Below are positions 36,925 to 45,568 of a stretch of DNA of 64,000 nucleotides, piece by piece. The translations under genes and the position numbers were made by a program. Below the pieces are notes generated by a model. That model did not search any database and was not told the origin of the DNA. It saw only the letters and a program-made list of their open reading frames with translations. The DNA lies in NCBI RefSeq assembly GCF_001486585.1, contig NZ_LN909045.1, positions 853,175 through 917,174 on the forward strand, given 5' to 3'. Within the stretch, counting starts at the first letter, position 1. The number at the start of each line of letters is the position of its first letter. This DNA comes from Paenibacillus senegalimassiliensis (lineage in GTDB: Bacteria > Bacillota > Bacilli > Paenibacillales > Paenibacillaceae).

Positions 36925-37281
36925 ATGAATGTGGCTGTAGAGCCTAAGACAACACAGAACTCGCAGTATGTAGCAAGTGGGCAGTATCCATCGGTATTTG
37001 ATGGTGGACTTGCGCAGTATATTGGATGGAGCATTCTTGGCTGGCTGGTGACGATCTTTACGCTGGGTATTTGTTACCCATGGAGCCTTGTGATGATTTA
37101 TCGCTGGAAGATCGAGCATACCGTTATTGAAGGACGGCGCTTAAAGTTTGATGGAACAGCAATTGGTCTGTTTGGGAATTGGATCAAATGGTTGCTTCTA
37201 TGCATCGTTACCCTCGGTATTTACTCTTTCTGGCTAAACATTAAGTTAGAGCAATGGAAAGTTAAACACACTCATTTTTAA
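36925..37281 (+). CDS. DUF898-like small membrane protein
   Basis: A 118-aa protein with two long hydrophobic stretches at about 33-57 and 88-108. The repeat-like motif is typical of DUF898/YjgN proteins: LGICYPWSLVMIYRWKIEHT and LGIYSFWLNIKLEQWKVKHT, each read as a helix end followed by a W-x-x-x-H tail. ATG 36925 is preferred because AAGG lies nine bases before it; ATG 36916 directly abuts that site. Function unknown. It is a single gene with its own terminator. Confidence 0.8.
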   Translation: MNVAVEPKTTQNSQYVASGQYPSVFDGGLAQYIGWSILGWLVTIFTLGICYPWSLVMIYRWKIEHTVIEGRRLKFDGTAIGLFGNWIKWLLLCIVTLGIYSFWLNIKLEQWKVKHTHF

Positions 37282-37288
37282 AAAAACA

Positions 37289-37338
37289 AAAGAACCTGCT
37301 AGCCTCTTGATTTAAAGGGGGCTTGCAGGTTCTTTTTT
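37289..37338 (+). terminator. Rho-independent terminator of the DUF898 gene
   Basis: AAGAACCTGC and GCAGGTTCTT pair, with an inner AGCC/GGCT stem, followed by six T. A probable group II intron remnant begins directly after it. Confidence 0.9.
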
Positions 37339-37475
37339 GTATGCGCTCGGCATGCGCGATGCTAGGCGGTGCAAGTCCGCTACAAAGCTGGAAACAAATG
37401 GATAAGAAGACGAATGCGGATGTAAATCTGGCAACAATGGAAGAGGTCTCGAACGAAGGTTCAAAACTTGCGAAA
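37339..37475 (+). mobile_element. Probable 5' remnant of a group II intron
   Basis: The segment opens with GTATGCGCTCGG and folds as GCGC-TCGGCAT-GCGC followed by GATGCTA and GGCGG-TGCAAGT-CCGCT. These are the hairpins that open domain I of many bacterial group II introns. The likeness breaks off near 37475, and no intron-encoded reverse transcriptase or 3' domain V is seen. Its place directly behind a terminator T-run fits the target choice of class C introns. The identification rests on remembered motifs. The remainder of the gap up to 37664 shows no gene. Confidence 0.5.
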
Positions 37476-37664
37476 GCTTGCCGCCTATCCGATTGTTAAT
37501 TTTCACAACCCTTGTTATAGATTTATGCCTAAAGCAGAAAAGTGCTTCATATTGAGAAAAATGCCTCATCTCATACTTAGAAGAATGCATCCTGGGACCC
37601 CTTATTGCTACTGGCGAAAGCGCTATCTCCGGCTTACAATCCGACATATAGAGGAGGGATAACG

Positions 37665-38621
37665 ATGGCGATGCAGCAAGAGGTAATGATCACCCAACCT
37701 ATGGGTACACCCATTAAAAAAGGAGGGCGCTGGCGATTAATAAAGAAAAGTAGTTTTTTTTATTTAATGTTCTCCATTCCGTTTTTTTATTTTGTTATCT
37801 TTCACTACATCCCGATGTTCGGGATTATTATCGCCTTCAAGGATTACAGTGTATTTGATGGAATATGGGGGAGTGACTGGGTTGGATTTCGGTATTTTTC
37901 GGAATTTCTCTCTGATCCTTATTTTTACAAATTAATACGAAACACTTTATTGATAGGCATTTACCAAATTTTATTTGTTTTTCCCATGCCTATTATTTTG
38001 GCTCTGTTGCTTAACGAGCTTAAGAACCGCAACTTTCAACGTATTGTTCAGACTGTCAGCTATTTGCCGCATTTTCTATCTACCGTGGTCGTTTGCGGAA
38101 TTCTAGTCAATTTTCTTTCCTATGACGGTATTATCAATCAGTTGTTGCAAGCAATTGGACTGGAACGTATTCAATTTCTAATGATTCCTGAATGGTTTCG
38201 GACCATTTATATCTCTTCTGAAATTTGGCAGGGCATCGGCTGGGGCTCCATTATTTATCTGGCTGCGTTAACAGGGATTGACCCCCAATTGTATGAGGCC
38301 GCCACCGTGGACGGAGCTAACCGTTGGAAGCGGGCGCTGCACATTACCTTACCAGGGATTGCTCCTACCATTATCATTATGTTTTTGTTCAGTATTGGCG
38401 CCCTGATGTCAGTCTCTTTCGAGAAAGTGCTGCTACTCTCCAACGGATCAAACTTTGAGACCTCCGATATTATCGCAACTTATGTATATCGGCGTGGCTT
38501 AATATCAAGCGATTTCAGCTACGCAACGGCAGTGGGATTATTTAACTCATTCATTGCCTTGTTCTTCCTGACGATAGGCAACAAAATCAGCAAGAAAGTG
38601 AGTGAAACGAGCTTATGGTAA
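37665..38621 (+). CDS. ABC transporter permease, LplB type
   Basis: A 318-aa membrane protein of the LplB/YtcP class that serves complex sugars. It has a cytoplasmic start, six helices, the family motif HYIPMFGIIIAFKDYSVFDG after the first helix and the EAA loop EAATVDGANRWKRALHITLP near 225-244. ATG 37665 follows GAGGAGGGA. It overlaps the next permease by seven bases. No ATPase gene is linked. Confidence 0.9.
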   Translation: MAMQQEVMITQPMGTPIKKGGRWRLIKKSSFFYLMFSIPFFYFVIFHYIPMFGIIIAFKDYSVFDGIWGSDWVGFRYFSEFLSDPYFYKLIRNTLLIGIYQILFVFPMPIILALLLNELKNRNFQRIVQTVSYLPHFLSTVVVCGILVNFLSYDGIINQLLQAIGLERIQFLMIPEWFRTIYISSEIWQGIGWGSIIYLAALTGIDPQLYEAATVDGANRWKRALHITLPGIAPTIIIMFLFSIGALMSVSFEKVLLLSNGSNFETSDIIATYVYRRGLISSDFSYATAVGLFNSFIALFFLTIGNKISKKVSETSLW

Positions 38622-39511
38622 AGAGGCAGGGGTATGGCTTGAAAAAAGGTATGGGCAGCTACATTTTTGATACCAGCAATATTCTGCTTATGCTTCTTCT
38701 TGTATTCGCTACGTTTTACCCGCTTTATTACGTGCTGGTAGTATCATTAAGCGATGGTCATGCTGTTATGCGGGGAGAGGTGGCTTTCTGGCCTAAAGGA
38801 TTTACACTGAGCACCTACCAGCTCATATTTGATGATCAGTCCATCTGGCGCTCTTATGCCAATACTGTGCTGTACACCGTGGTGGGTACTGCCATTAATG
38901 TTGTTTGCACCGCGATGTGTGCTTATCCTTTATCCAAGAAAGAGTTTTATGGTCGAGGGTTCTTCACACTTATGATTGTGCTTACTATGTTCTTTAGCGG
39001 GGGACTGATCCCTTCCTACCTCCTGGTTCAAAAATTGCATATGTTGAACACCATGTGGGCGTTGGTGATCCCCGGAGCAATCAGTGTATGGAATATGGTA
39101 ATAATGCGAACGTTCTTTCAGTCCATACCTAATGAACTCTATGAGTCAGCTTATATAGACGGGTCCAATGAATTGATTTCGTTTTTGAAAATTACCGTTC
39201 CACTTTCCAAGCCTATCATGGCTACGATGTCGTTGTTTTACGCCGTCGGACATTGGAATAGCTTCTTCTCAGCTATGATTTATCTGGATGAGAAGAGTAA
39301 GTTCCCGCTTCAAATTATTTTGCGCAACATGGTCGTCATGGGCGAAATGTCCAATCAGACACAGGAATTAGGAGGCATTTATGCGGGAGTAACAGCAACT
39401 AATATTAAGTATGCGGTCATCATTATTGCCGTGTTACCGATTGTTATGGTGTATCCATTTATCCAGAAATACTTCGTGAAGGGTATGATGATTGGATCGC
39501 TCAAAGGATAG
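38615..39511 (+). CDS. ABC transporter permease, LplC/YtcP type
   Basis: A 298-aa membrane protein. The first helix (about 23-45) is followed by the family motif FYPLYYVLVVSLSDG, the EAA-type loop ESAYIDGSNELISFLKITVP near 188-207 and the tail YFVKGMMIGSLKG, which is diagnostic of the LplC group. ATG 38615 overlaps the upstream gene; a TTG at 38639 behind GGCAGGGG is a possible alternative. It forms the channel with the LplB-type subunit. Confidence 0.9.
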   Translation: MVKRQGYGLKKGMGSYIFDTSNILLMLLLVFATFYPLYYVLVVSLSDGHAVMRGEVAFWPKGFTLSTYQLIFDDQSIWRSYANTVLYTVVGTAINVVCTAMCAYPLSKKEFYGRGFFTLMIVLTMFFSGGLIPSYLLVQKLHMLNTMWALVIPGAISVWNMVIMRTFFQSIPNELYESAYIDGSNELISFLKITVPLSKPIMATMSLFYAVGHWNSFFSAMIYLDEKSKFPLQIILRNMVVMGEMSNQTQELGGIYAGVTATNIKYAVIIIAVLPIVMVYPFIQKYFVKGMMIGSLKG

Positions 39512-39594
39512 GATAAGTGCTGATTCCTAGCAGGCATGATGATTTCAACTAGGTTTTTGTATACTATTAACTTAAAATAGGGAGAGGTTATTTT

Positions 39595-41139
39595 ATGAAG
39601 CGCAAAATGATATGGCTGACCAATTTACTACTATGCCTTACATTGTTACTCAGTGCTTGTGGGTCCGGAGGGAATGCAAGCAACGATAAGACCTCGAACA
39701 ACAACGGAGATAACACCCAAAATGCTCCGGTTGAGATTCGCTGGACGAGAGGAGAAAATCCTGCTCAAGCCATTAAAGAAAATACACCTGTCATTAAAGA
39801 AATTCTCAATAAAACGAATGTCAAAATCAATTTGGAGCCTGTTCCCGGGAGCAATTATGGAGATAAAAAACGGGTTCTGTTAGCTAGTAACAATATTCCC
39901 GATGTCATCGGAATCGAGGCTGGCGATGCTGCAGAGTTTGCAGATACAGGTATGTTCCTAACGATCTCCGACTACCTGGATCAAATGCCTAATTTTCAGA
40001 AAGTGATGGAGACACATCCGGAAATCAGCAAGCTCTTTGTGAATGGGAAGTTGTACTCATTGCCTATTACGGAGAAATTTAAGATACAGGGCGGGAAGGC
40101 CCCGATGATTCGAACAGATATTTTGGAAGAACTACAATTGGACTACCCTACCAGCTTTGATGAACTATATACCGTATTAAAAGCCATGAAAGAAGCATAC
40201 CCGGACTCATATCCTTTCAGTACCCGAGGTTTATCGTTTATGGACGCCTTCTCGTTAGGCATGGGCAGCGGTTACGGTATGACTTATGATGATGAGCAGA
40301 ATCGTTATTTTTATGGGCAAAACAAACCGGAGTTCAAAGAGGTGCTAACTTACTTAAACAAGCTATATAACGAGAAATTGCTGGACCCGGACTTTGCCGT
40401 GAACACGAAGCAAAACTGGGATGAGAAGCTGAGTACAGGAAGGTCCTTCTTCTACTACGACAACAACTCCTTTGCCGTTAATTACAATTCGACATTGCAG
40501 CAAAATGATCCCGAGGCAAAGTTTGATAGAATACCGTATTTGAATAATTCCATGGGAGAAGCAAAGGGCTGGCTGTATCCCAAAGGTTGGTTAGTCGATA
40601 ACTACGCAATTAGCTCCAAGACCAAAAATCCGGAAGCCATTATCGCGATGTTTGACTGGATGTATGGGGAAGAGGGTTCGATGGTGACCAATTACGGGGT
40701 CGAGACCGAAACGTTTGAAATTAAGGACGGTCAGCCTCAAATGCTCCCATCAGTAATCGAGAAATACAAAACTTCATCCGACCCGGCTCGTGTGATGATG
40801 TCCGAGCTTGGAACGGGGTTACTCGCGCTTGCTGTACATGTGGATGAAAGTCCGGTCAAGCAGCTTTCCGATCCCGATCTGGTTCGTTGGGGAGAAGAAC
40901 TGACCTCTGACCCGGGAGCTTATTTTGTACCAGGGCTAGCCCCATCCTTCACGGAGGAGGAGTCGGACAAGTTGAAGCAATATACCACCAAGACCTCTCC
41001 CTTGGAAGAGGATGTGGTTAAATTTATTATCGGCACGAAGCCGCTTAGTGATTTCGATCAATGGGCCAGCCAGCTAACGGCAGCCGGAGCCGATAAAATT
41101 GAAGCTATCTATAATGATGCTATGAAGCGGGTTCAATAG
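39595..41139 (+). CDS. ABC transporter substrate-binding lipoprotein, LplA/YtcQ type
   Basis: A 514-aa extracellular lipoprotein. The signal peptide ends at lipobox LLSAC with C22. An Asn/Gly/Ser-rich linker leads to the large two-lobed domain with IRWTRGENPAQAIKENTPV, FAVNYNSTLQQNDPEAKFD and a C-terminal EAIYNDAMKRVQ helix. The SD is GGGAGAGG. It is encoded last in the importer, before a membrane AraC regulator. With the sialidase-like and aldolase genes downstream, an acidic sugar ligand is possible but not shown. Confidence 0.9.
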   Translation: MKRKMIWLTNLLLCLTLLLSACGSGGNASNDKTSNNNGDNTQNAPVEIRWTRGENPAQAIKENTPVIKEILNKTNVKINLEPVPGSNYGDKKRVLLASNNIPDVIGIEAGDAAEFADTGMFLTISDYLDQMPNFQKVMETHPEISKLFVNGKLYSLPITEKFKIQGGKAPMIRTDILEELQLDYPTSFDELYTVLKAMKEAYPDSYPFSTRGLSFMDAFSLGMGSGYGMTYDDEQNRYFYGQNKPEFKEVLTYLNKLYNEKLLDPDFAVNTKQNWDEKLSTGRSFFYYDNNSFAVNYNSTLQQNDPEAKFDRIPYLNNSMGEAKGWLYPKGWLVDNYAISSKTKNPEAIIAMFDWMYGEEGSMVTNYGVETETFEIKDGQPQMLPSVIEKYKTSSDPARVMMSELGTGLLALAVHVDESPVKQLSDPDLVRWGEELTSDPGAYFVPGLAPSFTEEESDKLKQYTTKTSPLEEDVVKFIIGTKPLSDFDQWASQLTAAGADKIEAIYNDAMKRVQ

Positions 41140-41173
41140 AGTAAGCGATGTACTTATCCAGAGGAGGAGAACA

Positions 41174-43537
41174 ATGAATAAACTTATGGACAGTGTAAGG
41201 GTAAATAAGTTGTTCGTTAAAATATTGTTCTCTTTCTTGTCTTTCTTAATTCCCTTGTTGCTGCTGGGTACATTAACTTATACCAATTTCGTTACGGATC
41301 GTAAGGAGGAGTATGCGCAGAAACTCCATCTGGATATGTTATCATCTACCCAAAATGTAGAGGACTATTGGCGGAAGGTATATGAAACTAGTACAGTCTT
41401 CTTCAGTGACCCAGTGGTTATTCGTCTTATGAAACCTAAGCAGGATTGGAGTTTGCAAGAAATAGCTGACCTTAACTTATTGCAAGTCAGCATGAGCCGA
41501 GCAAAGTTTAACATTAACTCCTTTGTTGATGGCTTCTTTGCTTATGTAGATAACGAGTATGTATTTACGGACAGTGGAATTAATGAGTATGACTATTTTT
41601 TCAATAAATTCTATCGCTATCATTCCTATGATTCCGAATTTTGGAGTAACCGGTTTGAAACAGTTCGCTATATGGAGGTCATGAAGCCAACGAGAGTAGG
41701 AACCTCATTTGATTCGAAGGAAGTGATCACTTTCCTCACGGCTAGTCAGATTGGGGACAACAAGCCAGTGCTAGGGGTTACGGTGAGCGTTGATAAGATC
41801 TGGAAGCTCTTCGATCCCATACTCAAGCCGGGAGTCAACCGAATGATTGTTGCAGATAGGAACCAACAGATGGTCATGAGCTCGGATCAGGCCTTCGCGA
41901 ACGAAACGGCTCTGCGCACGATTGGTTCGACATTCTCTACTAACGAAAGCAAGGATATCGAGGTTCAAATTAACGGTGAACAATTTATTGTCAATCAAGT
42001 TAACAATGAACTCATCGGATGGTCCTTCTATACGCTTACCCCTGTTGAAGAGTTCAATAGACAGGCCTCGGGGATTTATAACTTCATTGTTACACTATGC
42101 ATCGTTCTTTGTTTTGTAAGCCTGGTGTTTGCTTGCTTATTCTCCTATCGCATTTACACTCCCATTCGGCGGATTGGTGAAGTGCTGGAGAATTCCTCGA
42201 CGGAATGGAATGGAGACAACGATGTAGCAACCCGTTATTCACATGATTTGCAACATATCGGCGCTGGGATTCAGCGAATCCTGTTTCACCAGTCACAATT
42301 TCAAGGGCAAATGGAATTGCTGGCTCAAGAGTATGTGGATTACGTGCTGTTCCAATTAATGAAGGGCCATTCCCTGAGCGATGATCAAACTGAGAATTTG
42401 CAGCGTATCTTGAGAACCCGGTTGGATTTTCAAGAGGATGGGTTCCTCTGCTGTACGATCAGTTTGAAATTCAAAAATCGGTTTTGGACAGACATCCAGG
42501 ACGTTGAACGGATTATTATTGAAAGCAAGATGAAAAATCTATTCTATGGCTTGATGAGGGAGAAGGCCAATCTTTATACGTTGGAAACGGGAAAGTCGCA
42601 GTATACCCTGATCTTTAACGTAAGCCTTACAGCTACATCTGAAACGGTGAAAGGTGGCATGCAGGAGCTTGCCGATTTATTCAGTAGCGATACCCAATTC
42701 TGTCAACTTCACATCGCGATTGGAGATATTTGCGAGGGTGTAGATGGCATCTCCAAGTCCTACAGAAATAGTATCTCTGCCTTGCATCAAATAACAGGGA
42801 ATCCTGATTTTAAAATCGTAGAATTTACACAGGGAAGTTCCTCCCAAGCGCCTATCATATACACCTATTCGGATGAGAATAAGCTGTTGCAGTTGCTCCG
42901 CTTTGGCAATAAGGAAGATGTTGAGCAATGGGTGGAAGAACTGCTGCGAAGCAATAAAGATGCTTTGTATTCCCTTGATATCTTGTACACGAAATTATTT
43001 GAGACAGGCAGACGGTTTCTTGTCGAAAGAAGTATTGATCCGGAAAAAGTGCTCAGAGCAGAAGACAAACAATATCTTCTCCAAAGTCAACCCATGATTT
43101 CTAAAGAAGATACGCGACAACAAATCCTGCTCAATTTCTTCTTTGATACGATGGATCAAATTAAATTGGAACATTCATCTCCGCGATCTGCGGAGTTGGC
43201 ATCAACAATTAAACAGTATGTAGAAAATAATTATATGAACGATTTGCATCTGGAGAAGATCTCGGAGGAAATGGGTGTGACCGTGAAGTACATTTCCCGG
43301 TTATTCAAAGAAACCTACGACTTCAACATTACGGGATTCATTAGTGAATTACGCGTAAATAAGGCCAAAGAATTATTAGAAACCACAAATTTACCGGTAT
43401 CCACGATATCAGCTCAGGTCGGGATTTTTGATCGAACTACATTCTTGCGTACATTCAAAAAGCTTGAGGGTGTTTCCCCTAATGAGTACCGAAAACAAAA
43501 TCGGATTGGAAAAGAGGATCACGATGATAAAGACTAA
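41174..43537 (+). CDS. Membrane-bound AraC-type transcriptional regulator with sensor domain
   Basis: A 787-aa one-component regulator. Helix 1 (about 14-36) and helix 2 (about 300-325) enclose an extracellular Cache-like sensor. A cytoplasmic linker follows, then the AraC double HTH from about 680 (LHLEKISEEMGVTVKYISRLFKETYDF is split by helix turns; second HTH has STISAQVGIFDRTTFLRTFKKLEG). This architecture (YesS-like) links an outside signal directly to DNA binding, without phosphotransfer. SD GAGGAGG. It overlaps the sialidase-like gene by 14 bases and most likely controls the surrounding locus. Confidence 0.88.
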   Translation: MNKLMDSVRVNKLFVKILFSFLSFLIPLLLLGTLTYTNFVTDRKEEYAQKLHLDMLSSTQNVEDYWRKVYETSTVFFSDPVVIRLMKPKQDWSLQEIADLNLLQVSMSRAKFNINSFVDGFFAYVDNEYVFTDSGINEYDYFFNKFYRYHSYDSEFWSNRFETVRYMEVMKPTRVGTSFDSKEVITFLTASQIGDNKPVLGVTVSVDKIWKLFDPILKPGVNRMIVADRNQQMVMSSDQAFANETALRTIGSTFSTNESKDIEVQINGEQFIVNQVNNELIGWSFYTLTPVEEFNRQASGIYNFIVTLCIVLCFVSLVFACLFSYRIYTPIRRIGEVLENSSTEWNGDNDVATRYSHDLQHIGAGIQRILFHQSQFQGQMELLAQEYVDYVLFQLMKGHSLSDDQTENLQRILRTRLDFQEDGFLCCTISLKFKNRFWTDIQDVERIIIESKMKNLFYGLMREKANLYTLETGKSQYTLIFNVSLTATSETVKGGMQELADLFSSDTQFCQLHIAIGDICEGVDGISKSYRNSISALHQITGNPDFKIVEFTQGSSSQAPIIYTYSDENKLLQLLRFGNKEDVEQWVEELLRSNKDALYSLDILYTKLFETGRRFLVERSIDPEKVLRAEDKQYLLQSQPMISKEDTRQQILLNFFFDTMDQIKLEHSSPRSAELASTIKQYVENNYMNDLHLEKISEEMGVTVKYISRLFKETYDFNITGFISELRVNKAKELLETTNLPVSTISAQVGIFDRTTFLRTFKKLEGVSPNEYRKQNRIGKEDHDDKD

Positions 43538-44561
43538 TGCCGAAAAACAGTATATTTTTGAAACTGAAAATCAACCGTTTCGCAGTTGCCATGCTTCTAC
43601 CGTGGGTGTTCTACCAAGTGGGAAGGTTATTGCCGCCTGGTTCGGCGGAACTTATGAGAAAGCAAAGGATGTTGCCATTTGGTTAGCCGTGCGAGATGGC
43701 AAGCAATGGTCAGCACCTCGCAAAGTAGCCGACGAGGACGGAATAGCCCATTGGAATCCGGTATTGGATGTTGGTCCTGATGGTGTGAATCTCTTCTATA
43801 AGGTTGGACATGAAATTGTGGATTGGCATACCCGTATTATTCGTTCAAAAGATGGCGGGGAAACCTGGTCTGCACCTGTAGAATTAGTGCCCGGGGATAT
43901 AGGAGGACGTGGGCCTGTACGCAATAAGCCGATTCGACTGGAAGACGGGACTTTGCTGGCTCCGTCTTCCATAGAACGTAGAGATCCTGACCATCCCGGG
44001 AAAGAAATATGGGAGGCGTTCGTAGATATTTCCAGAGATGAAGGCAGCACCTGGGGCAAAAGCGCTGCGGTACCGATGCAATTGGAAACTTATGTGGGAG
44101 CGGAGAAATGGATCGCAAAAGGATTAATACAGCCTACCTTGTGGAGCACTGGAGGAAATCTGGTTCATATGTTGCTCCGCAGTACGGAAGGTGCCATCTA
44201 CCGTAGTGATTCCTCAGATGGGGGAGTAACCTGGTCTATGGCTTATCCTACAGTCCTGCCCAACAATAATAGCGGTATTGATCTTGTACGCCTGCACAGC
44301 GGACTGCTGGCACTGGTATATAATCCCGTTCAGGGCTACGCGACGGAGACAACCCGAACTCCACTGGTGGTGAGTTTCTCCAAGGATAATGGTGAGTCTT
44401 GGGGGGATCAGATTGTGCTAGAAGATAACCCGGGAGAATACTCGTATCCTGCTATTGTTGGCAAGGGCCACGACTTATATATCACATACACATGGAAGAG
44501 AGAACGGGTGGCATTTTGGCACATTACTGTGCAGGAAGAGGTAGATGGGAATGTCTCCTAA
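43524..44561 (+). CDS. Sialidase-fold (BNR/Asp-box) glycosidase-like protein
   Basis: A 345-aa protein without signal peptide, so probably cytoplasmic. Four Asp boxes mark a six-bladed propeller: SKDGGETW, SRDEGSTW, SSDGGVTW and SKDNGESW. The N-terminal FRSCHASTVGVLPSGKV is typical of the exo-alpha-sialidase-like family; a lone Arg (in FRSC) takes the place of the FRIP arginine. ATG 43524 follows AAGAGGA within the regulator gene. It overlaps the aldolase gene. Cleavage of an imported sialoside or related glycoside is plausible; substrate unproven. Confidence 0.8.
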   Translation: MIKTNAEKQYIFETENQPFRSCHASTVGVLPSGKVIAAWFGGTYEKAKDVAIWLAVRDGKQWSAPRKVADEDGIAHWNPVLDVGPDGVNLFYKVGHEIVDWHTRIIRSKDGGETWSAPVELVPGDIGGRGPVRNKPIRLEDGTLLAPSSIERRDPDHPGKEIWEAFVDISRDEGSTWGKSAAVPMQLETYVGAEKWIAKGLIQPTLWSTGGNLVHMLLRSTEGAIYRSDSSDGGVTWSMAYPTVLPNNNSGIDLVRLHSGLLALVYNPVQGYATETTRTPLVVSFSKDNGESWGDQIVLEDNPGEYSYPAIVGKGHDLYITYTWKRERVAFWHITVQEEVDGNVS

Positions 44562-45486
44562 GTCCATCGTTTCCGGGATATGGCCGACCATGTTGACTCC
44601 ATTTACCAAAGAGAATGGGATAGATTGGATCAGCCTGGAACGCTTGGTCAATTGGTACATCGATCAAGGTGTACATGGCCTCTTTGCCGTTTGCCAATCC
44701 AGCGAGATGTTTCACCTGACGCTGGAGGAGAGAGTTGAAATTGCAGCTTTTGTTAAGGAGAAGTCCTGTGGTCGCGTTCCTGTTATTGCTTCAGGCCATA
44801 TAGGCGGGGCATTCGATGAGCAAGTGACGGAACTGAATGCTTTGGCTGCTACTGGCATTGATTCACTGGTACTCATCACTAACCGCCTTGCAGACGAGCA
44901 TGAATCTGAAGAGACTGCACTAAAAAATTTGAAATGTCTATTGCGTGAAATACCTGAAGACATTCCGCTTGGGTTCTATGAATGCCCTTTTCCTTACAAA
45001 CGTCTTCTAAGCAAGCAAATGCTTGAATTCTGTATTGAGAGCAATCGTTTTCAATTTATCAAGGATACTTGCTGTGATACGGAGATGATTAAGGAACGGC
45101 TCGCTCTTCTGGAGGGCACGGGAATCAAGCTGTTTAATGCCAATGCAGCCACACTTCTGGAAAGCTTGCGTGCCGGTGCTGCGGGCTACAGTGGGGTAAT
45201 GGCTAATTTCCACCCTTCACTGTACGTGCAACTGTGGAACCAATTCAGGGAGAGTGTCGAAGAAGCGGAATTGCGCATAGCCCTTTTGAGTATGGCTTCT
45301 CTTATAGAGAAGCAGAATTACCCGGATAATGCAAAATACCATCTGGTCCTTGAGCACATATTTGAGACAGACCGCAGCCGTGTCCTTCCTGAAGGGCGGT
45401 TGTCGGACACCAACAGATTAGAGGTTAGACAACTGCGTCACATGACGAGATGGCTTGAGGTATCTACTGGGCAAAGGAATAGGTAA
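44551..45486 (+). CDS. NanA/DapA-family Schiff-base aldolase or synthase
   Basis: A 311-aa TIM-barrel protein of the dihydrodipicolinate synthase/N-acetylneuraminate lyase superfamily. The Schiff-base lysine is K171 in FQFIKDTCC, and the catalytic tyrosine is Y143 in GFYECPFPYKR. The classical GTTGE-type loop is changed to CQSSEMFHLT near 47, so it is not an ordinary DapA. ATG 44551 has better spacing to GGAAGAGG than ATG 44545. Linked to a sialidase-fold gene and an importer, it probably cleaves a keto-deoxy sugar acid to pyruvate and an aldose; the exact sugar is inferred. Confidence 0.8.
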   Translation: MSPKSIVSGIWPTMLTPFTKENGIDWISLERLVNWYIDQGVHGLFAVCQSSEMFHLTLEERVEIAAFVKEKSCGRVPVIASGHIGGAFDEQVTELNALAATGIDSLVLITNRLADEHESEETALKNLKCLLREIPEDIPLGFYECPFPYKRLLSKQMLEFCIESNRFQFIKDTCCDTEMIKERLALLEGTGIKLFNANAATLLESLRAGAAGYSGVMANFHPSLYVQLWNQFRESVEEAELRIALLSMASLIEKQNYPDNAKYHLVLEHIFETDRSRVLPEGRLSDTNRLEVRQLRHMTRWLEVSTGQRNR

Positions 45487-45514
45487 CCCTGGGTACGATT
45501 CAATTGGAAAATAA

Positions 45515-45560
45515 AAAGAACCTGCAAGCTGCTCTGAATCAAGCGGCTTGCAGGTTCTTT
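45515..45560. terminator. Bidirectional terminator between convergent genes
   Basis: AAAGAACCTGCAAGC pairs perfectly with GCTTGCAGGTTCTTT, with A-rich and T-rich flanks on both sides. It shares GAACCTGC with the terminator at 37289-37338. Confidence 0.88.
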
Positions 45561-45568
45561 ATGTTTTA

